A stretch of 64,000 bases of DNA from Enterobacter sp. 10-1 (GCA_002270295.1 NISF01000005.1:124555-188554), one strand, 5' to 3'. Positions 8,965-19,619 are shown, counted from the first letter of the stretch. Program-made: numbers and translations. Notes: a model not told the origin generated them from the sequence alone.

Positions 8965-9035
8965 GCGTTTGGGGAAAAATAATTTCGCCGAAAAGGTGTG
9001 GGGAAAAGGCATTCGCATGGCGGGACGAAAAATAA

Positions 9036-9126
9036 GCCCGGAGCCGGTGCCGGGCACCTTATCCGGGCGAAGAAAAAACGTTGCGCATGAAGCCGTCGTC
9101 CCGGTAAGCGCTGCGCTACCGGGACG
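9036..9126. repeat. Pair of REP-like palindromic units
   Basis: Unit one is GCCCGGA (9036-9042) pairing with TCCGGGC (9062-9068), with the CCTTATCCGGGC end typical of enterobacterial REPs. Unit two is CGTCCCGGTA (9097-9106) pairing perfectly with TACCGGGACG (9117-9126), with an inner GCGC pair. They fill the spacer after the glpK stop, at one edge of the rearranged block, and may terminate glpFK transcription. Confidence 0.7.
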
Positions 9127-9138
9127 GTTTCGGCGGGA

Positions 9139-10668
<1,530 letters not shown>

Positions 10669-11520
10669 TTACAGCGAAGCTTTGTGTTGCGTCGTAGAGG
10701 CGGAGGTTGTGTCCTGCTCCTCAACTTCGCAGATGTCGCAGGGCAGGTGGCGGCCAATCAGCTTGCGGTAGCTGAACGCACCCAGAGCGGCACCGACCAC
10801 CGGTGCGCACAGCGGCACCAGGAAATAGGGAATATCTTTGCCGCCGGTGAAGGCGACGTCGCCCCAGCCGGCAAGCCAGGCGAAGGTTTTTGGTCCGAGG
10901 TCGCGAGCCGGGTTCATGGCGAAGCCGGTCAGCGGGCCCATCGATGCGCCGATCACGGCGATAAGCAGGCCGATCAGCAGCGGAGCCAGCGGGCCGCGAG
11001 GCACGCCGTTACCGTCATCGGTTAACGCCAGAATCACGCCCATCAGGATAGCGGTAATCACCATCTCTACCGCGAAGGCCTGCACAAAATTGATATGCGG
11101 GTTCGGATAAGTCGAGAAGATGCCCGCCAGTTCAAGGCTCTCTACGCTACCGCGCACCATATTATGGGAGTGTTCGAAATCGAGGAAAAGATTGTAATAA
11201 AGCCCGTAAACTAATGCCGCAGCGCAAAAGGCGCCAGCGAATTGCGCAACGATAAAAGGAACAACTTTACGTCCGTCAAAGCAGGCGAACAGCCACAGCG
11301 AGATGGTAACCGCCGGGTTAAGGTGAGCACCGGAAACGCCTGCGGTCAGGTAAATCGCCATCGCGACCCCCAGACCCCAGATGATGCTGATTTCCCATTG
11401 ACCGAAGCTGGCTCCCGCGACCTTGAGCGCAGCGACGCACCCAACGCCGAAAAAGATCAACAACCCGGTACCGAGGAACTCTGCGATGCACTGGCCTTTT
11501 AGTGTTGATGTTTGGCTCAT
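10669..11520 (-). CDS. glpF: Glycerol uptake facilitator (aquaglyceroporin)
   Basis: 283 residues with six membrane segments and two half-helices carrying the aquaporin motifs HLNPAV and FAMNPARD, the NPA variants expected for GlpF. The ATG at MSQTS is chosen because AGGATT lies nine bases upstream and it matches E. coli. A 22-codon upstream extension is not supported. It lets glycerol diffuse across the inner membrane, for phosphorylation by GlpK encoded 21 bases downstream. The C-terminal tail is somewhat longer and more polar (residues EVEEQDTTSASTTQ) than core family members. Confidence 0.97.
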   Translation of the reverse strand: MSQTSTLKGQCIAEFLGTGLLIFFGVGCVAALKVAGASFGQWEISIIWGLGVAMAIYLTAGVSGAHLNPAVTISLWLFACFDGRKVVPFIVAQFAGAFCAAALVYGLYYNLFLDFEHSHNMVRGSVESLELAGIFSTYPNPHINFVQAFAVEMVITAILMGVILALTDDGNGVPRGPLAPLLIGLLIAVIGASMGPLTGFAMNPARDLGPKTFAWLAGWGDVAFTGGKDIPYFLVPLCAPVVGAALGAFSYRKLIGRHLPCDICEVEEQDTTSASTTQHKASL

Positions 11521-11700
11521 AATCGAATCCTGAAACAAAGTGGTGATTATTGTAAGTATGAAGGTCGTCGTCGACCACGCTGCCATGTAGGCATAGTGTT
11601 AATTTATCGTTAACGAACAAAAACGAGAAATATCGAACTCGAAATGTGTGTGCCAGGTCAATAAAATGAGCGTTTTCGCGCCATAAACGCGTGTTGTAGC
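11521..11700 (-). promoter_or_regulatory. glpFK promoter with GlpR operators and likely CRP site
   Basis: About 80 to 125 bases upstream of glpF, TTATCGTTAACGAACA (11604-11619) and the ATATCGAACTCGAAAT stretch (11630-11645) resemble GlpR operators (TTCG half-sites facing each other). The adjacent TGTGTGTGCCAGGTCA at 11645-11660 is a partial CRP-like site. The whole stretch closely follows my memory of the E. coli glpF control region. This supports glycerol-3-phosphate induction and catabolite control. The remaining part up to zapB holds the zapB promoter. Confidence 0.7.
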
Positions 11701-11836
11701 ACATTAAAGAGCGTTTACGGACGCGTTCCGCTAACCCAATGATTAACAATTGCCGGAGAAGTTCCGGGGACAGGCGCCGAATGAGCCAGGTAAAGGCTGA
11801 AAAGTGTTGCCAACCGCAATCTGCGCGGGTTGTCGC

Positions 11837-11865
11837 TGGACAGGGAAGGCGGGGATTCATACAAT
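11837..11865 (+). promoter_or_regulatory. zapB promoter
   Basis: TGGACA and TACAAT are separated by exactly 17 bases, each matching the sigma-70 consensus in five of six positions. Transcription would start about 95 bases upstream of the zapB ATG. Confidence 0.65.
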
Positions 11866-11964
11866 CGACAGCATGACCACTGTAGTGCGCTTATTTTCGT
11901 TAAGGCGTCAACGCGTATACGAAACGGACGGTTTCTATCAACGCCTTGCAAGTTCAGGAGAGGT

Positions 11965-12210
11965 ATGACGATGTCATTAGAAGTGTTTGAGAAATTAGAG
12001 TCAAAAGTACAGCAGGCGATTGATACCATCACGCTGTTGCAGATGGAAATCGAAGAGCTGAAAGAAAAGAACAACACGCTGGCGCAGGAAGTTCAGGGCG
12101 CTCAGCACAGTCGTGAAGAGCTGGAGCGTGAAAACGGCCAGCTGAGAGAGCAACAGCAGGGCTGGCAGGACCGTCTGCAGGCGCTGCTGGGCCGCATGGA
12201 AGAAGTGTAA
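11965..12210 (+). CDS. zapB: Cell division protein ZapB
   Basis: 81 residues, almost entirely a heptad coiled coil (from about residue 5 to 75), with repeated Glu/Gln/Leu spacing. ZapB is an abundant cytoplasmic Z-ring organiser that links FtsZ-bound ZapA to MatP at the terminus. The start [10 protein letters not shown] follows AGGAGAGGT. The second Met two codons later is possible, but E. coli begins here. It is divergent from glpF as in E. coli. Downstream, however, the neighbour is sbp, where E. coli has rraA and menA. Confidence 0.97.
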   Translation: MTMSLEVFEKLESKVQQAIDTITLLQMEIEELKEKNNTLAQEVQGAQHSREELERENGQLREQQQGWQDRLQALLGRMEEV

Positions 12211-12224
12211 CCCTCTCGTCCTCA

Positions 12225-12246
12225 CCCTCTCCCACTCGGGAGGGGG
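12225..12246. repeat. CCCTCTCCC/GGGAGGGGG hairpin repeat
   Basis: A nine-pair stem with one G-T pair and an ACTC loop, 14 bases after the zapB stop. It is the same type as the repeats at 5607 and 62417. It sits at the zapB-sbp junction of the permuted block and may act as a zapB terminator. Confidence 0.55.
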
Positions 12247-12366
12247 TCAGCTTTACTCTTTCGTATATTCCCTCAAGTTATAGCCAATCTTTTTTTATTC
12301 TTTAATCATTGTTTCGCTTTCTGGCACGCTTAACCCATCACAACACGACATATAGAGAGCGGTGCG

Positions 12367-13356
12367 ATGAATAAGTGGGGCGTGGGGTTAACTCTGTTGC
12401 TGGCATCCGCCAGCGTTCTGGCAAAAGACATTCAGCTATTAAACGTATCTTACGATCCGACGCGCGAGCTGTACGAACAGTACAACAAAGCGTTCAGCGC
12501 GCACTGGAAGCAGGAAACCGGCGACAACGTGGTGATTCGTCAGTCTCACGGCGGTTCCGGTAAGCAGGCAACTTCGGTCATTAACGGCATTGAAGCCGAT
12601 GTCGTCACCCTGGCGCTGGCCTATGACGTCGATGCGATTGCCGAGCGCGGCCGCATTGATAAAAACTGGCTGAAACGCCTGCCGGATAACTCTGCTCCTT
12701 ATACTTCAACCATCGTGTTCCTCGTGCGCAAGGGCAACCCGAAGCAGATTCATGACTGGAACGACCTGATTAAACCGGGCGTGTCGGTCATTACGCCGAA
12801 CCCGAAAAGCTCCGGCGGCGCGCGCTGGAACTATCTGGCAGCCTGGGGTTACGCCCTGCACCAGAATCACGGCGACCAGGCGAAAGCCCAGGAGTTCGTG
12901 AAGGCGCTGTTTAAAAACGTCGAAGTGCTGGATTCCGGCGCCCGTGGCTCAACGAATACCTTCGTCGAACGTGGGATTGGTGATGTGCTGATTGCCTGGG
13001 AAAACGAAGCCCTGCTGGCGGCAAACGAGCTGGGTAAAGACAAGTTTGAAATCGTCACCCCGAGCGAATCGATTCTGGCCGAGCCGACCGTTTCGGTGGT
13101 GGATAAAGTGGTCGATAAAAAAGGGACTCGCCAGGTGGCAGAAGCCTACCTGAAGTATCTCTACTCCCCGGAAGGTCAGGAGATTGCGGCGAAGAACTAC
13201 TATCGCCCACGCGATCCGGCCGTTGCCAGCAAATATGCCAGCGAGTTCCCGAAGCTGAAGCTGTTTACTATCGACCAGGAGTTCGGCGGCTGGACCAAAG
13301 CTCAGAAGGAGCACTTCTCTAACGGCGGCACCTTCGACCAAATTAGTCAGCGTTAA
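12367..13356 (+). CDS. sbp: Periplasmic sulfate-binding protein
   Basis: 329 residues with a signal peptide (cleavage after VLA at residue 19) and the class II substrate-binding fold. [11 protein letters not shown] near the mature N-terminus, SHGGSGKQA near residue 60 and [11 protein letters not shown] near residue 190 are family signatures and line the sulfate site. It delivers sulfate, and probably thiosulfate, to the CysTWA importer, and in E. coli it is under CysB control. The Shine-Dalgarno is AGAGAGCGG. It is followed by a strong terminator, so it is probably a single-gene transcript. Confidence 0.97.
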   Translation: MNKWGVGLTLLLASASVLAKDIQLLNVSYDPTRELYEQYNKAFSAHWKQETGDNVVIRQSHGGSGKQATSVINGIEADVVTLALAYDVDAIAERGRIDKNWLKRLPDNSAPYTSTIVFLVRKGNPKQIHDWNDLIKPGVSVITPNPKSSGGARWNYLAAWGYALHQNHGDQAKAQEFVKALFKNVEVLDSGARGSTNTFVERGIGDVLIAWENEALLAANELGKDKFEIVTPSESILAEPTVSVVDKVVDKKGTRQVAEAYLKYLYSPEGQEIAAKNYYRPRDPAVASKYASEFPKLKLFTIDQEFGGWTKAQKEHFSNGGTFDQISQR

Positions 13357-13370
13357 TCTCTCCCCCTCAA

Positions 13371-13396
13371 CGCCCGGTTAAATGACCGGGCGTTTT
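13371..13396 (+). terminator. sbp terminator
   Basis: Perfect eight-pair stem CGCCCGGT/ACCGGGCG with a six-base loop and a TTTT tail, 14 bases after the sbp stop. Confidence 0.85.
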
Positions 13397-13452
13397 CATT
13401 TGGTCATCAAATTACGCTACTCTTCCGTTTCTGGCTGAGACAGGAAAACATA

Positions 13453-14205
13453 ATGCGAAGAGTACGATACCTTTTATTGGGACTGCTGGTGGTGGTTGCG
13501 GCGGCGGCAGGCGGCTGGTACTGGCTGCACTCCGGTAACCCGGATGCGTTGCGACGCATTGTTTTGCAGCAGTGCGTGGTCAATCAGCAGCAGCAGAAAA
13601 ACCCGGCCCCCTGCGCCGAGGTAAATCTGAAAGGCGGCTATGTCCTGTTTAAAGACCGCAACGGGCCGCTGCAGTATTTGCTGATGCCGACGTACCGGAT
13701 TAACGGCACCGAGAGCCCGCTCCTGCTCAACCCGTTGACGGCAAACTTCTTCTGGCAGGCCTGGCAAGGGCGGGAAATTATGAGCGAACGACACGGTTCG
13801 CCGGTACCCGATAACGCGGTTGCGCTGACGATTAACTCCCGCAGCGGCCGCACGCAGAACCACCTCCATATTCATATTTCCTGCCTGCGCCAGGACGTTC
13901 GTGCCCAGCTGGACCGCGAGGCCTCCACGATTAGCAGCCGCTGGCTGCCGCTGCCGGGCGGTTTGCTCGGTCATGAATATCTGGCGCGCAGGGTGACCGA
14001 AGCGGAACTTGCCCAGCGCAGCCCCTTCCTGATGCTGGCGGAAGAGGTGCCCGAGGCGCGTGAACATATGGGACGCTTCGCGCTGGCGATGGCCGAACAG
14101 AGCGACGGTTCGCTGGTGCTGCTGGCAACGGAACGCAATTTGCTAACTCTGAACCGCGCGTCTGCGGAAGAGATTCAGGACCATAGCTGCGCAATTCTGC
14201 AATGA
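13453..14205 (+). CDS. cdh: CDP-diacylglycerol pyrophosphatase
   Basis: 250 residues. An N-terminal membrane anchor (about 5-27) precedes a periplasmic domain with the HIT-like motif NHLHIHISC near residue 138, whose second His is the predicted nucleophile. It hydrolyses CDP-diacylglycerol to phosphatidate and CMP. The SD ACAGGAAAA lies nine bases from the ATG. In E. coli cdh is followed directly by convergent tpiA. Here a DASS-type transporter gene is inserted between them on the same strand as cdh, 73 bases downstream. Confidence 0.96.
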   Translation: MRRVRYLLLGLLVVVAAAAGGWYWLHSGNPDALRRIVLQQCVVNQQQQKNPAPCAEVNLKGGYVLFKDRNGPLQYLLMPTYRINGTESPLLLNPLTANFFWQAWQGREIMSERHGSPVPDNAVALTINSRSGRTQNHLHIHISCLRQDVRAQLDREASTISSRWLPLPGGLLGHEYLARRVTEAELAQRSPFLMLAEEVPEAREHMGRFALAMAEQSDGSLVLLATERNLLTLNRASAEEIQDHSCAILQ

Positions 14206-14278
14206 CCCCACCATATATGGCATTTACCTGTCTGACCCGGCGTCGTATTCTTGCTGAAAAAAACGACAGGAGACAGGT

Positions 14279-15583
14279 ATGTCGCTCTGGCTTTCTCACC
14301 CTCTGTTCCTTCCCGCTCTGATTGTCGGTATTACCATCCTGCTGTGGGCGACCTCGCTGCTGCCGGAGTTTATTACCGCGCTGCTGTTTTTTGCCGTGGC
14401 GATGATGGCGAAAATCGCGCCGCCGGAGGTTATCTTTGGCGGCTTTGCGTCATCGGCGTTCTGGCTGGTGTTCAGCGGCTTTGTCCTCGGTATCGCGATC
14501 CGTAAAACCGGGCTGGCGGACAGGACGGCGCAGGCGCTATCGGCCAGGCTGACGGACTCCTGGCCGCTGATGGTGGGCAGCGTGGTGCTGTTCAGCTATG
14601 CCCTGGCCTTCGTTATGCCCTCCAATATGGGGCGTATCGCGCTGCTGATGCCGATCGTCGCGGCGATGGCGAAGCGCGCCGGGATTGAGGACGGAACCCG
14701 CGCCTGGTACGGGCTGGCGCTGGCGGTCGGCTTCGGCACCTTCCAGCTATCGGCGACGATCCTGCCCGCCAACGTGCCGAATTTAGTGATGAGCGGCGCG
14801 GCGGAGGGATCGTACGGTATTCACCTCAACTACCTGCCGTATTTGCTGCTGCACACGCCGGTGCTGGGCTGGCTGAAAGGCGCGGCGCTGATCGCGCTGA
14901 TTTGCTGGCTGTTCCCCGGCAGGCCGCATCCGCCGCGGGAGCGGGTGCCGCTGCCGCCGATGAGCCGGGATGAGAAGCGCCTCTCCTGGCTGCTGGCGGT
15001 GGTATTGACCCTCTGGGTGAGTGAGAGCTGGCACGGGATTGGTCCCGCCTGGACGGGGCTGGCGGCGGCGGTGATTACGCTGCTGCCGCGGGTGGGATTT
15101 ATCAGCGGGGAAGAGTTCTCCAGCGGGGTGAATATTAGCACCTGCATTTACGTCGCCGGGATCTTAGGGCTGGCGATTACCGTCACGCAAACGGGGATTG
15201 GCGGCGTGGTCGGCAACGCTTTGCTGCACGTTATGCCGCTCGACAAAGAGAGCCCTTTTACCAGCTTTCTCGCCCTGACGGGGATCACCAGCGCCCTGAA
15301 CTTTATTATGACCGCCAACGGCGTACCCGCGCTGTACACCACCTTTGCGCAGAGCTTTGCTGACGCCACCGGCTTTCCGCTGCTGAGCGTGATCATGATT
15401 CAGGTTCTGGGCTATTCGACGCCGCTGCTGCCGTATCAGGCATCGCCTATCGTGGTGGCGATGGCGCTGGGAAAAGTTCCGGCTCGTTCGGGGATACTGC
15501 TGTGCATTGCGCTGGCGGCGGTCAGCTATCTGCTGCTGCTGCCGTTGAATTACGCGTGGTATCAGCTGCTGGGGAAACTATAA
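14279..15583 (+). CDS. SLC13/DASS-type anion or dicarboxylate permease
   Basis: 434 residues with about 11-12 hydrophobic segments. TILPANVPNLV in the middle and FIMTANGVPALYTTFAQ near residue 350 resemble the paired SNT-like signature loops of sodium-coupled DASS carriers, here ANVPN and ANGVP. GYSTPLLPYQASP near the C-terminus is also family-like. It probably exports or imports a dicarboxylate, sulfate or similar anion across the inner membrane. The SD GACAGGAGACAGG is strong. Absent from E. coli at this point. Substrate unknown. It ends at a terminator shared with tpiA. Confidence 0.85.
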   Translation: MSLWLSHPLFLPALIVGITILLWATSLLPEFITALLFFAVAMMAKIAPPEVIFGGFASSAFWLVFSGFVLGIAIRKTGLADRTAQALSARLTDSWPLMVGSVVLFSYALAFVMPSNMGRIALLMPIVAAMAKRAGIEDGTRAWYGLALAVGFGTFQLSATILPANVPNLVMSGAAEGSYGIHLNYLPYLLLHTPVLGWLKGAALIALICWLFPGRPHPPRERVPLPPMSRDEKRLSWLLAVVLTLWVSESWHGIGPAWTGLAAAVITLLPRVGFISGEEFSSGVNISTCIYVAGILGLAITVTQTGIGGVVGNALLHVMPLDKESPFTSFLALTGITSALNFIMTANGVPALYTTFAQSFADATGFPLLSVIMIQVLGYSTPLLPYQASPIVVAMALGKVPARSGILLCIALAAVSYLLLLPLNYAWYQLLGKL

Positions 15584-15615
15584 AAAAACCCGGCTAGCGC
15601 TACGCTAAGCCGGGC
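15584..15615. terminator. Bidirectional terminator of tpiA and the permease gene
   Basis: CCCGGCTAGCG pairs with CGCTAAGCCGGG (one bulge). On the minus strand the stem is followed by seven T, making a strong terminator for tpiA. On the plus strand seven A precede the stem. It starts right after the permease stop. Confidence 0.85.
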
Positions 15616-15651
15616 TGCGGATTCATCTCGCCGGGTTACCGGCGTATTGAA

Positions 15652-16419
15652 TTACGCTTTTTTCGCTGCTTCTGCTGCTTTAACGATGACCGCGAAAGCG
15701 TCTGCTTTCAGCGATGCGCCGCCAACCAGCGCGCCGTCGATGTCCGGCTGGGTGAACAGCTCTGCGGCGTTAGATGCGTTAACGGAACCGCCGTACTGAA
15801 TGATGACCTGCTCGGCCACTTTGGCGTCCACTTTAGCAATGTGGTCACGGATAAATTTGTGCACGGCCTGAGCCTGAGCCGGGGTAGCGGATTTGCCGGT
15901 ACCGATAGCCCATACGGGTTCGTAAGCGATAACCACGCCTTCGAATGCCGCTGCGCCCTGAGTTTTCAGCACGGCGTCGATCTGGCGTGCGCAAACTTCT
16001 TCCGTTTTGCCCGCTTCGTTTTCAGCTTCAGTTTCACCGATGCACAGAACCGGGATCAGGCCCTGCTCTTTCAGCACGGCGAATTTCTTAGCGATAAATT
16101 CGTCAGACTCTTTGTGGTAAGTACGACGCTCAGAGTGGCCGATGATGATGTATTCAGCGCCGACATCTTTCAGCATCTGGGCAGAGGTTTCACCGGTGAA
16201 TGCGCCGGACTGGTTCAGGTCAACGTTCTGCGCGCCCAGGTGAATATGGCTGCCTTCTGCCGCATGCTTAGCCAGATCGATATACATTTCCGGCGGAGCG
16301 ATAGCAACAGCACAGCCGGTCACGCCGGCCAGCTCGGTACGCAGGTTAGCCACCAGTTCGTTTACCATGTGGCGGCTGCCGTTCAGTTTCCAGTTACCCA
16401 TCACTAAAGGATGTCGCAT
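15652..16419 (-). CDS. tpiA: Triosephosphate isomerase
   Basis: 255 residues forming a TIM barrel. It interconverts dihydroxyacetone phosphate and glyceraldehyde 3-phosphate in glycolysis. The catalytic set is visible: Lys11 in GNWKLNG, His95 in IIGHSERR and Glu167 in AYEPVWAIG, followed by the phosphate-gripping loop GTGKSATP. Length and sequence match E. coli TpiA. It also serves glycerol breakdown, fitting its place near glp genes. Transcribed alone towards a strong terminator. Confidence 0.98.
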   Translation of the reverse strand: MRHPLVMGNWKLNGSRHMVNELVANLRTELAGVTGCAVAIAPPEMYIDLAKHAAEGSHIHLGAQNVDLNQSGAFTGETSAQMLKDVGAEYIIIGHSERRTYHKESDEFIAKKFAVLKEQGLIPVLCIGETEAENEAGKTEEVCARQIDAVLKTQGAAAFEGVVIAYEPVWAIGTGKSATPAQAQAVHKFIRDHIAKVDAKVAEQVIIQYGGSVNASNAAELFTQPDIDGALVGGASLKADAFAVIVKAAEAAKKA

Positions 16420-16528
16420 TTTAATTCTCCACGCTACATAAGCGAATTAAGGAATATAGCCGCCCCTGGGGGCAGCATGGTCTGTCAAACAGTATAGAGT
16501 TTCGTCGTTGGAAAGGCTTTGCTTTTTG

Positions 16529-17128
16529 TCATTTATTATTGCTCTCCAGCGTTTCAGATAGCGCTAGCTTAATCGGTTCAACAGCGAAGGTAAGCCCCTT
16601 TTCGCCGTTGTCTGCTATCACATAGCGGATAGCGCCTTCGGTTTCGGCGAAGTAGCGTTTCCCTTTACCTGCGGCGAGCAGTTTTTGCAGCTTTTGCCCG
16701 CTTTGCGCCGGGCTTAATATCGGGACGAAAACGCGCAGAACGGCGCTCATATACTCCTGTGCTTTCGCCTTTGCCGCTTTCTGCTCCGGCCCCTGAACGG
16801 GCAGCCAGGTAATCTGCATCGATTTGATTTTGAGCGTGCCGCGCTCCAGGGCGGTGGAGGCGTACAGGTTTTCGTTAATCTTGCTGGCCGCCCGGGTCAG
16901 GTTAGCCCGATCGCGGCTGGAGGCAATCGCGCGAAATTCGTTGAGCTGCAGTTTGGGGTTATCGGCGTTGAATTTTTCCCGAAACTCGCTGATGGAGATA
17001 TCAAAGACCGGCGCGCCGGAGAGCAGATAGGGCGCCGCGGAGGATGATTCTGGCTCGGCGGACAGCGCCTTATGGCCGACAGATAACGCTGTCAGCCCAA
17101 TCAAACATAAGGTTGCCCACTTCTTCAT
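16529..17128 (-). CDS. yiiQ: Conserved periplasmic protein YiiQ (DUF1454)
   Basis: 199 residues with a cleavable signal peptide ending near AEPESS (about residue 24). The mature part is soluble, with a conserved block FDISISEFREKFN. It matches E. coli YiiQ in neighbours and family. Function unknown. It is upstream of tpiA on the same strand, 109 bases away, and divergent from yiiR. Confidence 0.9.
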   Translation of the reverse strand: MKKWATLCLIGLTALSVGHKALSAEPESSSAAPYLLSGAPVFDISISEFREKFNADNPKLQLNEFRAIASSRDRANLTRAASKINENLYASTALERGTLKIKSMQITWLPVQGPEQKAAKAKAQEYMSAVLRVFVPILSPAQSGQKLQKLLAAGKGKRYFAETEGAIRYVIADNGEKGLTFAVEPIKLALSETLESNNK

Positions 17129-17240
17129 ACCCGTCCTTCCTTTTTTTGCCTGCTGACGATTAAAACGGGAACCGTCGCGCTTGTCAAAAAGTCACCGCTT
17201 CAGGGTAAACTACGCGAATGATGATGATAAGGAATAAAAC

Positions 17241-17669
17241 ATGACCCTACAGCAGTGGATGTTCTCAATTAAAGGGCGTATTGGACGCCGTGATTTCTGG
17301 ATTTGGATTGTTATCTGGATATTGACCATGAGCGCGCTGTTCACCCTGGCCGGGTCAAATTTGCTTAATCTACAGACTGCGGCCTTTATGCTGGTTTGCC
17401 TGCTCTGGCCAACGGCGGCGGTGACCATCAAACGGCTGCACGATCGCGGCAGGTCGGGTATCTGGGCGCTGCTGATGGTTCTGGCGTGGATGCTGCTGGC
17501 GGGGAACTGGGCGGTGCTCCCGGGGGCCTGGCAGTGGGTTGTCGGCCGCTTTGTGCCGACGCTGATTATGGTGATGATGCTGATCGACCTGGGGGCATTC
17601 GTCGGCACCCAGGGCGAAAATAAATTTGGTAAAGAGACGCAGGACGTTCGCTGGAAGGCGGAGTCCTGA
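17241..17669 (+). CDS. yiiR: DUF805 membrane protein YiiR
   Basis: 142 residues. The N-terminal block MFSIKGRIGRRDFW is the DUF805 hallmark, followed by about four membrane helices and the conserved TIKRLHDRGRSG loop. Function unknown. The stop TGA (17667-17669) directly abuts the stop of convergent fpr, leaving no intergenic base. E. coli has yiiS and uspD between yiiR and fpr. They are missing here. Confidence 0.92.
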   Translation: MTLQQWMFSIKGRIGRRDFWIWIVIWILTMSALFTLAGSNLLNLQTAAFMLVCLLWPTAAVTIKRLHDRGRSGIWALLMVLAWMLLAGNWAVLPGAWQWVVGRFVPTLIMVMMLIDLGAFVGTQGENKFGKETQDVRWKAES

Positions 17670-18416
17670 TCACCAGTAGTGTTCGGCTGTCATATGGCCC
17701 GGCCGGCGGCGCAGATGTTTGCTCATCTGCCGGGTTTCCTTCAGCAGCTGCTGGGTATCCCGCACCATCTGCGGGTTGCCGCAGAGCATCACGTGGCTAT
17801 TGTCAGCGTTCATCGGCAGGCCAACCGCCTCTTCCAGAGCGCCGGTTTCGATCAGGAACGGAATACGCCCCGTTAGCATGCCCGGTACGGTTTCCCGACT
17901 GACCACCGACTGGATGCGCAGCTTGCCCTTATAGCGTTCCTCCAGCGCCTGCATTTGCGGCAGATAGCTAAGATCGGCGGCATAGCGCGCGGCGTGGACC
18001 AGCACCAGGTTTTTAAAGCGCTCCAGGTCCTTGCCTTCTTCCAGAATCGACAGGTACGGGCCAATTGCCGTGCCGGTGGCCAGCATCCACAGGGTATCGC
18101 AATCCGGCACTTCTTCGAGCACGAAGAAACCGGCGGCCTCGCTGACGATCTGCACGTCATCGCCCGGCTGCAGCGCGGCCAGCCGTGGGCTGAGTTTGCC
18201 CTCCGGAACCGTCACCAGGTAGAATTCAAGATCGGGATTGCTCGGGGCGTTAACGTAGGAGTAGGCGCGCTGCACGCGCTCGCCGTCAACATCCAGGCCC
18301 AGTTTGGCAAACTGCCCGGCGGTAAACGGATGAACAGGGGCCCGTACGTGCAAACTAAACAGCGCATCGGTCCAGTATTCTACTTTTGTTACTTTGCCGC
18401 TAATCCAGTCCGCCAT
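17670..18416 (-). CDS. fpr: Ferredoxin/flavodoxin-NADP+ reductase
   Basis: 248 residues. FAD binding is shown by RAYSYVNAPS near residue 50 and the C-terminal aromatic HYW that stacks on the flavin. NADP binding is shown by LATGTAIGPYLS near residue 112. Fpr passes electrons between NADPH and flavodoxin or ferredoxin, for example for radical enzymes and oxidative-stress defence. In E. coli it is SoxRS-induced. I could not define a soxbox. Start at MADWISG preceded by GGGAGAAG. Confidence 0.97.
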   Translation of the reverse strand: MADWISGKVTKVEYWTDALFSLHVRAPVHPFTAGQFAKLGLDVDGERVQRAYSYVNAPSNPDLEFYLVTVPEGKLSPRLAALQPGDDVQIVSEAAGFFVLEEVPDCDTLWMLATGTAIGPYLSILEEGKDLERFKNLVLVHAARYAADLSYLPQMQALEERYKGKLRIQSVVSRETVPGMLTGRIPFLIETGALEEAVGLPMNADNSHVMLCGNPQMVRDTQQLLKETRQMSKHLRRRPGHMTAEHYW

Positions 18417-18519
18417 GATCTTCTCCCGTTGCGAAGCGTTGCCCTATCTTCGTTGCAGACGACAAAGATTTCCAGCCCAACGGGGCCGGAAAGCTCTATT
18501 GATCAAATATTAGCGCCTG

Positions 18520-18543
18520 CTTCAGCCTGCCCGCAGGCCGAAG
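18520..18543 (-). terminator. Likely glpX terminator
   Basis: CTTCAGCCTGC pairs with GCAGGCCGAAG (11 pairs, one mismatch) immediately downstream of the glpX stop, between glpX and fpr. The T-rich tail is weak. Confidence 0.55.
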
Positions 18544-18546
18544 GGC

Positions 18547-19557
18547 TTACAGGATATGCAGCTGGATATCCGGATCTTTACGATCGAGATAGTGAATGGA
18601 CTGGATACGGCGGATGGTGCGTGATTTTCCGCGGATCAGCAGCGTCTCGGTGGTGGCCATATTGCCCTTGCGGGTGATGCCGTCCAGCAGGTCGCCTTTG
18701 GTGATCCCGGTGGCGGAAAAGACCACGTTATCGCTGCGCGCCATCTCGTCGAGGCGCAGCACGATACCGGCTTCAATGCCCATCTCTTTACAGCGCGCCA
18801 GCTCGTTCTCACCGATACGGCGGTTCTCTTCGCTGTCGCCCTTGACGTGGTGGCGGGCCAGCAGGCGGCCCTGCATATCGCCGTCCAGCGCCCGGATAAC
18901 CGCGGCGGAAACCACGCCTTCCGGGGCGCCGCCAATGCCGTACAGGACGTCAACTTCGCTATCCGGCATGCAGGTCAGAATAGAGGCCGCCACGTCGCCG
19001 TCGGGAATGGCGAAGACGCGAACGCCCAGCTGCTGCAGTTCGGCAATCACCGCATCATGGCGCGGCTTGGCGAGCACGGTCACCGTCAGCTCGCTGAGCG
19101 GCTTATTCAGCGCGCTCGCCACGTTACGCAGGTTCTCAGCCAGCGGCAGATTCAGGTCAATCGCCCCTTTAGCCCCCGGGCCGACAATCAGCTTTTCCAT
19201 GTACATGTCCGGCGCATTCAGGAAGCAGCCCTTATCGCCAACCGCCATGACGGCCAGCGCGTTCGCCTGGCCCATCGCCGTCATCCGCGTGCCCTCGATC
19301 GGGTCGACGGCGATATCCACCGCGTCGCCGCTGCCGGTGCCGACCTTTTCGCCGATATAGAGCATCGGCGCTTCATCGATTTCACCTTCGCCGATGACGA
19401 TAGTGCCGTCGATATTAATCAGGTTGAGCATAATACGCATGGCGTTGACCGCGGCGCCGTCGGCGGTGTTTTTATCACCGCGGCCCAGCCACTTATAGCC
19501 CGCCAGCGCGGCGGCTTCGGTAACACGCGAAAATTCGATGGCCAGTTCTCGTTTCAT
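18547..19557 (-). CDS. glpX: Class II fructose-1,6-bisphosphatase
   Basis: 336 residues. Metal-binding motifs GEGEIDEAPML (about 57-67) and DPIEGTRMTA (about 85-94) identify the GlpX family, which hydrolyses fructose 1,6-bisphosphate in gluconeogenesis. In E. coli glpX is the third gene of glpFKX. Here it lies 62 bases after recG on the same strand and 8 kb from glpK, so it has lost the GlpR-controlled promoter unless it carries its own. The last bases before the ATG (CTTCAGAACGAGTGAATT) give a poor SD. Confidence 0.97.
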   Translation of the reverse strand: MKRELAIEFSRVTEAAALAGYKWLGRGDKNTADGAAVNAMRIMLNLINIDGTIVIGEGEIDEAPMLYIGEKVGTGSGDAVDIAVDPIEGTRMTAMGQANALAVMAVGDKGCFLNAPDMYMEKLIVGPGAKGAIDLNLPLAENLRNVASALNKPLSELTVTVLAKPRHDAVIAELQQLGVRVFAIPDGDVAASILTCMPDSEVDVLYGIGGAPEGVVSAAVIRALDGDMQGRLLARHHVKGDSEENRRIGENELARCKEMGIEAGIVLRLDEMARSDNVVFSATGITKGDLLDGITRKGNMATTETLLIRGKSRTIRRIQSIHYLDRKDPDIQLHIL

Positions 19558-19593
19558 AATTCACTCGTTCTGAAGGAAAATTGCGCGCGGCGC

Positions 19594-19617
19594 CGTCTGC
19601 TCCTGCGGGAACAGACG
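19594..19617 (-). terminator. Hairpin between recG and glpX
   Basis: CGTCTGCTCC pairs with GGAACAGACG (one mismatch, loop TGCG), three bases after the recG stop. On the minus strand the stem is followed by a GC-rich stretch and only then AATTTTCC, so it is a weak terminator at best. It could be the old recG terminator kept at the junction. Confidence 0.45.
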
Positions 19618-19619
19618 CG

